Below, one piece after another: positions 41,708-47,406 of a stretch of 47,406 nt of DNA. Each line of letters opens with the position of its first letter. Positions within the stretch are counted from its first letter, which is position 1. Made by a program: the position numbers and the translations under genes. The notes under the pieces were generated by a model that had not been told where the DNA came from, ran no database searches, and saw nothing but the letters and a program-made list of their open reading frames with translations. This stretch comes from Candidatus Omnitrophota bacterium (GTDB taxonomy: Bacteria; Omnitrophota; Gorgyraeia; Zapsychrales; Zapsychraceae), in the NCBI GenBank assembly GCA_015233405.1, contig JADFXT010000017.1:1-47406 (forward strand). Direction: 5' to 3'.

Positions 41708-42457
41708 ATGACAAGACAAACTATGGATCGATATTTGTCCCTCGTCAAAGAGGCCGCATTGTTGGCTGGCCAGGTCCTTTTAAAAAGAAATAACCCGTGC
41801 AGGTCCGTAAAGACTGATACTTTGCATGACATAAAGATCTCTGCGGACACAGTCTCCGAGCGCTTGATCATAGATTTTTTAGCCCGGAAGACGAATTTTT
41901 CAATCCTTTCCGAAGAGGCGGGGATGATAGAAGGCGCTAATAAAGATTTTTGTTGGATCGTCGATCCTTTGGACGGCAGCCTCAATTATTTTCGTGGGAT
42001 TCCGATGTGCTGTGTTTCTATCGGTCTTTGGAAAAGAGGAGCACCGCTACTTGGCGTTGTTTATGATTTTAACCGTTTAGAAATGTTTTCCGGCATCGTC
42101 GGCCAAGGAGCCAAACTCAATGGCCGCAAGATAACCGTTAGTTCTGTCAGGGAAAAACAAAAAGCTATCTTGGCGACGGGTTTCCCTGCTCAGACGCAGT
42201 ATTCCAAGAAAAGTGTTTCGAACATGGTGCAAACCATTCAATCCTATAAAAAAGTGCGTTGGTTCGGCTCCGCCGCTTTATCGGTTTGTTATGTTGCCTG
42301 CGGCAGGGTTGATGGGTATCACGAAAAGAACATCTTTATATGGGACGTTGCTGGCGCCATTCCCGTCGTCAAGGCGGCTGGTGGAAAAGTGTGTACGAAA
42401 GAAACGGAAAAAGAATACTGTCTTGATGTCACTATTGACAATGGGTCGTTAAAATAA
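41708..42457 (+). CDS. Inositol-monophosphatase-family sugar phosphatase
   Basis: A 249-residue Mg-dependent phosphatase. Glu69/Glu70 (LSEEAG), the signature WIVDPLDGSLNYFRG with Asp86 and Asp89, and the C-terminal IFIWDVAGAIPVVKAAGG motif with a third Asp are all present. Family enzymes remove phosphate from inositol, fructose bisphosphate, PAP or sugar phosphates. In this branch it may dephosphorylate a ketodeoxy sugar acid phosphate (the role KdsC has for Kdo). CysQ-like PAP removal, useful with a sulfotransferase, is another possibility. Confidence 0.9.
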   Translation: MTRQTMDRYLSLVKEAALLAGQVLLKRNNPCRSVKTDTLHDIKISADTVSERLIIDFLARKTNFSILSEEAGMIEGANKDFCWIVDPLDGSLNYFRGIPMCCVSIGLWKRGAPLLGVVYDFNRLEMFSGIVGQGAKLNGRKITVSSVREKQKAILATGFPAQTQYSKKSVSNMVQTIQSYKKVRWFGSAALSVCYVACGRVDGYHEKNIFIWDVAGAIPVVKAAGGKVCTKETEKEYCLDVTIDNGSLK

Positions 42458-42468
42458 AGGATTAGAAA

Positions 42469-43392
42469 ATGAAAGTTTTTATCGCGTCTTCTTCATTTGC
42501 CGAACACGATAAAGAGCCTTTAAGGATGATTGAGGCCGCAGGATTGACGTGTGTTTTTAATCCGTTAGGAAAGAGATTGCAACCACTAGAAATCGTCACC
42601 TATGGTAAAGACTGCCAGGGGATCATTGCGGGGCTCGAGCAATATACGGACGCCGTTCTGGAGGCGTTGCCACAGCTTCGGTGTATCAGCCGATGCGGTG
42701 TTGGTGTTGATAATATTTCTCTTAAGAAAGCTAAAGAGTTAAAGATCGAAGTCAGGAACACCCCTGACGTCGTCATTCAGCCGGTTGCGGAGCTGACGGT
42801 TGCCATGATCTTTGATCTGTTAAAGAATTTGACTGTTCAAGCGACGCTGATGAGAACAAAGCGATGGGAGCGTAAAATTGGCGGGCTTTTGATGGGGAAA
42901 AAGGTCGGGGTCCTGGGATTGGGGCGGATAGGAAAGAGGGTCGCGGAAATTCTGCGATCGCTTAAGGCTGATGTGTATGGATTTGATATTGCTGCGGATG
43001 AAAGATGGGCAAAAGAAAAGGGGATAACGCATGTCTCTCTGGAAGAACTTTTGCGTTGTTCTGATATTGTGACCATTCATTTGAGTAACAATGGCAACGG
43101 GCGTTTTGAATTAGGGGATAAGGAAATAGCTTTGATGAAAGACGGGGCGATGGTGATCAATACCTCGAGAGGGGATTTTATAAATGAGGAGGCGTTGGCG
43201 GATGCCTTAAAACGTGGGAAGTTGGCTGGCGCAGCGTTGGATGTCTATAAAACCGAGCCTTATACCGGAATTTTGTGTGATTTAGAGAATGTTATTTTAA
43301 CCCCGCACATCGCTACATTCACCGTGGAATCCCGTAGGCAGATGGAAATTGAAGCTTCGCAGAATATCATCAATACTCTAGTCCTGAGATAA
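42469..43392 (+). CDS. D-isomer-specific 2-hydroxyacid dehydrogenase
   Basis: A 307-residue NAD-dependent dehydrogenase of the SerA/phosphoglycerate dehydrogenase group. VGVLGLGRIGKRVAEIL (near 146-162) binds NAD; the catalytic Arg is in VINTSRGDFINEEAL, the Glu in VYKTEP and the His in LTPHIATFT. It would interconvert a 2-hydroxy and 2-keto acid, and could provide or oxidise a sugar-acid substrate for the aldolase branch. It lies 11 bases after the phosphatase. It lacks the C-terminal ACT domain of serine-synthesis SerA. Confidence 0.92.
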   Translation: MKVFIASSSFAEHDKEPLRMIEAAGLTCVFNPLGKRLQPLEIVTYGKDCQGIIAGLEQYTDAVLEALPQLRCISRCGVGVDNISLKKAKELKIEVRNTPDVVIQPVAELTVAMIFDLLKNLTVQATLMRTKRWERKIGGLLMGKKVGVLGLGRIGKRVAEILRSLKADVYGFDIAADERWAKEKGITHVSLEELLRCSDIVTIHLSNNGNGRFELGDKEIALMKDGAMVINTSRGDFINEEALADALKRGKLAGAALDVYKTEPYTGILCDLENVILTPHIATFTVESRRQMEIEASQNIINTLVLR

Positions 43393-43393
43393 T

Positions 43394-44512
43394 ATGTTTT
43401 CAAAAACGGTAACAGTTTTAATGACAGTTTATAACGGTGGGAATTTTCTTAAGCCCGCCGTTAAAAGTGTTTTGGACCAAACATACAAAGATTTCGAGTT
43501 TTTGATCATCAACGATTGCAGCAAAGACGATTCGCTCGCTGTTATTGAATCTTTTCATGACGCCAGGATACGGGTTCTTAATAACAAAGAAAATTTGGGC
43601 CAAACGCGGTCATTGAATCTCGGTTTTCAACTTGCCAAAAGCGAATATGTCGCCCGCATAGATGCGGATGACATGGCCTTCCCTCATTGGCTTCAAAGCC
43701 AGGTGAATTTTCTTCAAAAACACGGCGAGTCTGATGTTTTAAGCGCGGGGCTGGTGACTTTTCATGAAAAGGGGTTGGGTAAGGTTTATTGGTCTCCATT
43801 TTCCAGAGAGGATATGCTATTAAGAGCTATTATTAATTCGCCGATCAACCATGGCGGGGCTTTTATGAAGAGAGAGACGATCCTGCGCTGTGGTGGATAC
43901 AACAATAATTATAAGATAGCCGCGGACTACGGTGTCTGGGTAAGTCTTTTACGGGAAAATGCGCGGATAATGAGCAATTCTGACATCGTGATGGCTATCC
44001 GGAGACACGCAGAATCTGCCAGCGAGAAAAATAAATTGACGCAAGCCCTTCAGGAAGTGAGCGATATCGTCCGTAAGCATATCAATTTTATTTCTACCGC
44101 TGAGTTGACCCCGCAGGAAAGTTTGTTGATGTGCCGCGCCCATTATGATGAAGGGGGGCTTAACGATGAAAATTTTCGTCGGGCCGTAAAAATTCATAAA
44201 AAGGTCTATGCCGGGTTAAGAGACGATTTGGGGCTTGATAAAAAGAGGGTGCAGTTCTGGTACATTAAGCAAGCTCGAACGTTTTTCCTTCGCCGTGTTT
44301 ATTTTTTTATCCTTCAGCAGAATAAGTTGCAGGTCAGGGCTGTTTCACTAGAGTGTCTTAGGATTTTGGAGTTTAATATTAATTTTGCCATATTATATGG
44401 CTGTTCTTTTTTGCCTCAACAGGTTTTGACCATTCTTTTGGACTTTTACTATCGTCTTCATACTTTAAAGGCAAAATTTCTGGTTAAAAGAAATTATATC
44501 CCGGCAGTTTAG
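43394..44512 (+). CDS. GT2-family glycosyltransferase
   Basis: A 372-residue GT-A enzyme: TVLMTVYNGG (7-16), IINDCSKDDS (38-47), the DxD-type metal site in ARIDADDM (87-94), and an acceptor region with GGAFMKRETILRCGGYN and AADYGVWVSL. It would transfer a sugar from an NDP-donor onto the growing lipid-linked glycan at the cytoplasmic membrane. The C-terminal 100 residues have hydrophobic amphipathic segments suited to membrane binding. It follows the 2-hydroxyacid dehydrogenase by one base. Confidence 0.92.
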   Translation: MFSKTVTVLMTVYNGGNFLKPAVKSVLDQTYKDFEFLIINDCSKDDSLAVIESFHDARIRVLNNKENLGQTRSLNLGFQLAKSEYVARIDADDMAFPHWLQSQVNFLQKHGESDVLSAGLVTFHEKGLGKVYWSPFSREDMLLRAIINSPINHGGAFMKRETILRCGGYNNNYKIAADYGVWVSLLRENARIMSNSDIVMAIRRHAESASEKNKLTQALQEVSDIVRKHINFISTAELTPQESLLMCRAHYDEGGLNDENFRRAVKIHKKVYAGLRDDLGLDKKRVQFWYIKQARTFFLRRVYFFILQQNKLQVRAVSLECLRILEFNINFAILYGCSFLPQQVLTILLDFYYRLHTLKAKFLVKRNYIPAV

Positions 44513-44525
44513 AGAGGAACCATGA

Positions 44526-45959
44526 ATGAGAGAAATTAAGAATTACAAAAACACGTTGAGTTTCATCGCTTTAACATTGATCGGGATGGTTTGCCTGGGG
44601 TATTTTCTATTTTGTCGGGTATTCGCGGAAATCCATATGTGGCTTCCTTTTTTTAGCTTTCCTATCTTTGTCGGTGAGATCTTAATGGCGATTAGTTTTG
44701 TTTTCTACTTGTTTGCGGCCGATCTTAGAACTTTCAAGTCCTTGCATTGGTGGATCGTCGCTTTTTATGTTTTTGTTTTGTTGAAGGCTTTGTTCGGATA
44801 TTATCTGTGGGGGCCGTTGGCTTTTCGCCATGCAGCTCTTTTTTATTACACCATTTTTATTGTTTTTGGGTATACGTTTTATAGAAAAGAGTTCTTTCGT
44901 CAAGAAATCAAAGTAACTCTATCCGTCCTTCTTATCCTACTCATCCGTTTTTTTTCCCCAATGTGGGCTTTCAGCATCGGCATTTTCACTTTTATATTTA
45001 TTAACGCAATAAGGAAAGGAAAAATCCGCGTTTTTTTGTACGGCTTACTATTCCTAGTTTTTCCTTATTCGAATATGATAATGGCCGCAAGAACAGTGCT
45101 TTTAGGCCATTTGGCAGCCTTGGTCTTTTTGATTATCGTAGCCATGGCGTGGATGAAAACTAAGAAGTACTTTAAAATAGCCGGCTCAGGCGCGTTGATC
45201 CTTTTTGTCCTGCTGATTATGATGAAATTCTCGTCCGTTAATGCATTTAGTTCTATTTTTAATTTTAAAGAAACCGTGCGGCTTTTCGCCGAAGCAGACA
45301 GCAACATCAATGCAAAGAAATCAGCTTTTGTTCCCTCCCCATTGAAGTCCCGCATTTATAATCCCCAGAAAGAATCGGCCCGGGATCTAATCGAAGCTCG
45401 CCAAGTTAAAGTGGACAGGGATCTTGATGTAACGGTCCCAACTGACGGGGGTATTGCTCATACGGAGGTTGTTCCTGCTTCGCAGGGTCTTAAAATCGCA
45501 ACTGGGAGAAATGTTCAAGTGGCTTACGTGAATTCGGTCTTCCGTCTTCTGATATGGCGGGACATGGGGAAAGAACTGATTGCCAAGAAGCAGATCTTTG
45601 GTTTTGATTTTGGCTGGCCGCTACGTTCTCCTAGTCTTGAAATCTTAAATTGGGCAAAGAGCGAATGGTCAAGAGACGGTTGGATAGAAGCCCACAATTC
45701 TTATTTCGATATGATTTATCGCGCGGGTATTGTGGGACTTGTCTTTATCGTTTTTCTATTGGGCCTTTTATGTTTTGCCATCAGAGAAAGTATGATCCTA
45801 CGATCTGTCCCCGGCATCCTTTTATGCGCAGTTCTTCTGGCTTGGTTTGTGGGGGCCAATTTTCTGCTGATCTTTGAACTTCCATACACGGCCATCCCCA
45901 TTTGGACGTTATTGGGCCTGACGTTGGGGTTCCTTAAAGATAAAAGGACCTGTGCGTGA
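44526..45959 (+). CDS. O-antigen ligase/polymerase-like membrane protein
   Basis: A 477-residue protein with about ten membrane helices (for instance 12-30, 40-65, 75-95, 130-160, 170-185, 195-215, 220-240, 400-475) and a large loop between about 245 and 395. The FRLLIWRDMGKEL and AHNSYFDMIYRAGIVGL segments recall the WaaL/Wzy family. It would ligate or polymerise flipped glycans at the periplasmic face. The choice between ligase and polymerase cannot be made here. AGAGAGGA lies before ATG 44526; an out-of-frame ATG at 44522 stops at once. Confidence 0.8.
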   Translation: MREIKNYKNTLSFIALTLIGMVCLGYFLFCRVFAEIHMWLPFFSFPIFVGEILMAISFVFYLFAADLRTFKSLHWWIVAFYVFVLLKALFGYYLWGPLAFRHAALFYYTIFIVFGYTFYRKEFFRQEIKVTLSVLLILLIRFFSPMWAFSIGIFTFIFINAIRKGKIRVFLYGLLFLVFPYSNMIMAARTVLLGHLAALVFLIIVAMAWMKTKKYFKIAGSGALILFVLLIMMKFSSVNAFSSIFNFKETVRLFAEADSNINAKKSAFVPSPLKSRIYNPQKESARDLIEARQVKVDRDLDVTVPTDGGIAHTEVVPASQGLKIATGRNVQVAYVNSVFRLLIWRDMGKELIAKKQIFGFDFGWPLRSPSLEILNWAKSEWSRDGWIEAHNSYFDMIYRAGIVGLVFIVFLLGLLCFAIRESMILRSVPGILLCAVLLAWFVGANFLLIFELPYTAIPIWTLLGLTLGFLKDKRTCA

Positions 45960-47164
45960 AAATTCTGCTCATCCATAATAGTTATTATTATCAGGGCGGG
46001 GAGGATGAGGTTGTTGAATCTGAAAAAAGAATGCTTAAAGAGCGCGGGCATATCGTGATAGAATATCGTCGCTCAAACAAAGAAATAGAAGCGTATAGTT
46101 TCTTCCGGAAGATAAGGTTCTTTTGGAAGGAAGCGGTTTGGTCAAAGGAAGTTTATGAAGAAATAAAAGCCATTATCCGGCGGGAAAATCCGGATGTCGC
46201 GCATATTCATAACACATTCTTGATGGTAACTCCTTCCGTATACGATGCCTGTTATGACGAAAGGCTTCCGGTCGTTCAAACCCTCCATAATTTTCGTTTC
46301 CTGTGCCCCAACGCTATTTTTTATCGGCAAGGTCAAATATGCGAAAAATGTGTCCTGTCCGGCAAGTGTTTTGGCGTCATCTATAAATGCTGGAAAGGTT
46401 CAGCAGTAAAAACTTTTTTTCTTGTCAGGATCCTCGAGCATATGCGGTGCCGCAAGATCCTAGAAAATAAAGTGGCACGGTTTATTTGCTTGAACAGGTT
46501 TGCCGAAAAGAAATTTGTAGAATATGGGTTGCCTCGGGAGAAAATATCTATAAAGCCGAACTTTCTTGATAAAGCGCCGGAACCCACCCCTGCGTCTGGC
46601 GGATATGCGATTTATGTCGGGGCATTAAGGGAATATAAGGGTGTTAACACTCTTGTAAACGCTTGGGGTAAAGTCGGCAAGGGCGCTCGTTTAAAAATTG
46701 TCGGAGATGGCCCTCTTAAAGAAGAGCTTGTGAAGTCTTCAGCCGAGGGTGTGGAGTTTTTGGGACAGAAAACTTTGGCCGAGACCATTGATTTAATAAA
46801 GAAAGCGGCGTTCCTAGTTTTGCCGTCGATATGCTATGAAACTTTTCCGCGAGTGATCGTGGAGGCCTATGCCTGCGGGGTCCCTGTTATCACAAGCCGG
46901 TTGGGCGGGCTGCCGGAGTTAGTCGAGGAAGGCAAGACGGGTTTTTTATTTCGACCCGGCGACGCAGATGCCCTGGCGGAAAAGATCAGAGTTTTTTTTG
47001 ATAACCCAGAAGTTGCAAGACGGATGGGAGAGACGGCCCGTAAGGTTTATGATGAGAAGTATATTGCCGAAGAGAATTACCGGATTTTAATGGATGTTTA
47101 TCAGCAAGCGATTGAAGCTAAAAACAAAGAGCTGGATGGGGTTAAAGGGAGGGCCGGATGTTAA
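45956..47164 (+). CDS. GT4-family glycosyltransferase
   Basis: A 402-residue GT-B enzyme. The N-terminal NSYYYQGGEDEVVESE (8-23) and VAHIHNTF contact the acceptor; the donor domain has VGALREYKGVNTLV, VGDGPLKEEL, and the E-x7-E region in YETFPRVIVEAYACGVPVI. A four-cysteine knot (CEKCVLSGKC, 123-132) is common in this subgroup. It starts with GTG overlapping the ligase stop (GTGA). It would add a sugar of unknown kind. Confidence 0.92.
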   Translation: MKILLIHNSYYYQGGEDEVVESEKRMLKERGHIVIEYRRSNKEIEAYSFFRKIRFFWKEAVWSKEVYEEIKAIIRRENPDVAHIHNTFLMVTPSVYDACYDERLPVVQTLHNFRFLCPNAIFYRQGQICEKCVLSGKCFGVIYKCWKGSAVKTFFLVRILEHMRCRKILENKVARFICLNRFAEKKFVEYGLPREKISIKPNFLDKAPEPTPASGGYAIYVGALREYKGVNTLVNAWGKVGKGARLKIVGDGPLKEELVKSSAEGVEFLGQKTLAETIDLIKKAAFLVLPSICYETFPRVIVEAYACGVPVITSRLGGLPELVEEGKTGFLFRPGDADALAEKIRVFFDNPEVARRMGETARKVYDEKYIAEENYRILMDVYQQAIEAKNKELDGVKGRAGC

Positions 47165-47406
47165 GCAACAAGAAAGATAGCGTTGTGAGTAGTTTTATTC
47201 GAAGGATTTGGCACTGGAGGCTTGAAGTTGTTGCCATTGCTTTGAGTTGTTGGGGATTTTATTTACGGTCGTTGTGCCTTTTTAAACGTGAATTATGGGG
47301 AGATGAACTTTATTCTTTGAAATGTATAACCGGCCCGATCAAACCGTTATTGTGGGTATTGAACCCTAATGGCGAGCAGATCTGTTTTCCCGGATATTAT
47401 TATATG
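47158..47406 (+). CDS. ArnT/PMT-like membrane glycosyltransferase, 5' part
   Basis: An open frame of 83 codons runs off the window end. It overlaps the GT4 gene by seven bases and follows AGGGAGG. An N-terminal hydrophobic helix (about 22-38) is followed by LFKRELWGDELYSL, the Arg-x-x-x-Trp-x-Asp-Glu signature of the first periplasmic loop in PMT/ArnT-type lipid-linked-sugar transferases. Only the first tenth to sixth of the expected 500-700 residues is seen. Confidence 0.7.
   Translation, partial: MLSNKKDSVVSSFIRRIWHWRLEVVAIALSCWGFYLRSLCLFKRELWGDELYSLKCITGPIKPLLWVLNPNGEQICFPGYYYM

Noticed and set aside
42469-43392. Serine-pathway SerA
   Set aside because: It lacks the C-terminal regulatory domains and serB/serC neighbours.
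1-47406. CRISPR arrays, tRNA genes, transposases or attachment sites
   Set aside because: I looked for regularly spaced repeats, tRNA-like arms and transposase motifs by eye and saw none; the coding density leaves little room.

Overview
This is a 47.4 kb stretch of one very large surface-glycan (O-antigen, capsule or glycoprotein-glycan type) biosynthesis locus. I count 45 protein genes, all on the + strand. Most neighbours overlap by 1-40 bases or are separated by less than 60 bases; the largest gap is 75 bases (40800-40874). No stretch over 300 bases lacks a gene. I saw no tRNA, rRNA, CRISPR array, insertion sequence or convincing terminator hairpin. The first gene (CysN/CysC-like) and the last (ArnT/PMT-like) are cut by the window ends.

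The organism looks like a Gram-negative-type bacterium of moderate GC (roughly mid-40s % by eye). Two TIGR04372-type glycosyltransferases, B12-binding radical SAM proteins, WbuC cupins and many lysine-rich proteins remind me of candidate-phylum genomes such as Omnitrophota. That placement is only an impression; nothing in the window proves it.

Layout. (1) 1-809: 3' part of a CysN-CysC fusion whose APS-kinase domain has lost its P-loop; a TPR-sulfotransferase at 10498 is its plausible partner. (2) 799-7835: two successive modules of zinc-finger/SAM C-methyltransferase, WbuC cupin and DegT aminotransferase; the second also has a NUDIX hydrolase and a NeuD-type acetyltransferase. (3) 7864-16621: three radical SAM proteins, two TIGR04372 glycosyltransferases, the sulfotransferase and an RmlD-like reductase. 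(4) 16657-18477: a PglK-like ABC flippase. (5) 18481-28505: a pseudaminic-acid-like branch (PseB, an RmlD-PseC fusion, SpsF-type cytidylyltransferase, PseI) with an aldo/keto reductase, a class III aminotransferase and a TIM-barrel protein. Interleaved with it are an E2-type acyltransferase, an acyl carrier protein and GNAT enzymes. (6) 28517-33205: a GNAT, 2-oxoacid dehydrogenase E1 alpha and beta, a lipoyl domain fused to a hexapeptide acyltransferase, and a PIG-L deacetylase. (7) 33168-43392: two large glycosyltransferase-like proteins around an HpcH/HpaI aldolase, a methyltransferase, a Gfo/Idh dehydrogenase, KdsB, an FkbM methyltransferase, an IMPase-family phosphatase and a D-2-hydroxyacid dehydrogenase. 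This set looks like a second, aldolase-based route to a CMP-ulosonic acid. (8) 43394-47406: GT2, an O-antigen ligase/polymerase-like membrane protein, GT4 and an ArnT/PMT-like protein.

How they may work together (inference): the locus builds an oligosaccharide from several rare sugars (branched or methylated amino sugars, a pseudaminic-like nonulosonate, a second ulosonate), decorates it by acylation, methylation and sulfation, flips it with the PglK-like transporter and polymerises or ligates it with the 44526 protein. The strongest candidate for something new is the acylation machinery. Pyruvate-dehydrogenase-like E1 subunits sit beside a lipoyl-hexapeptide acyltransferase fusion, and an E2-like enzyme sits directly before an ACP and a GNAT. 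This suggests acyl groups made by oxidative decarboxylation are passed from lipoate to sugars, directly or through the ACP, instead of to CoA.
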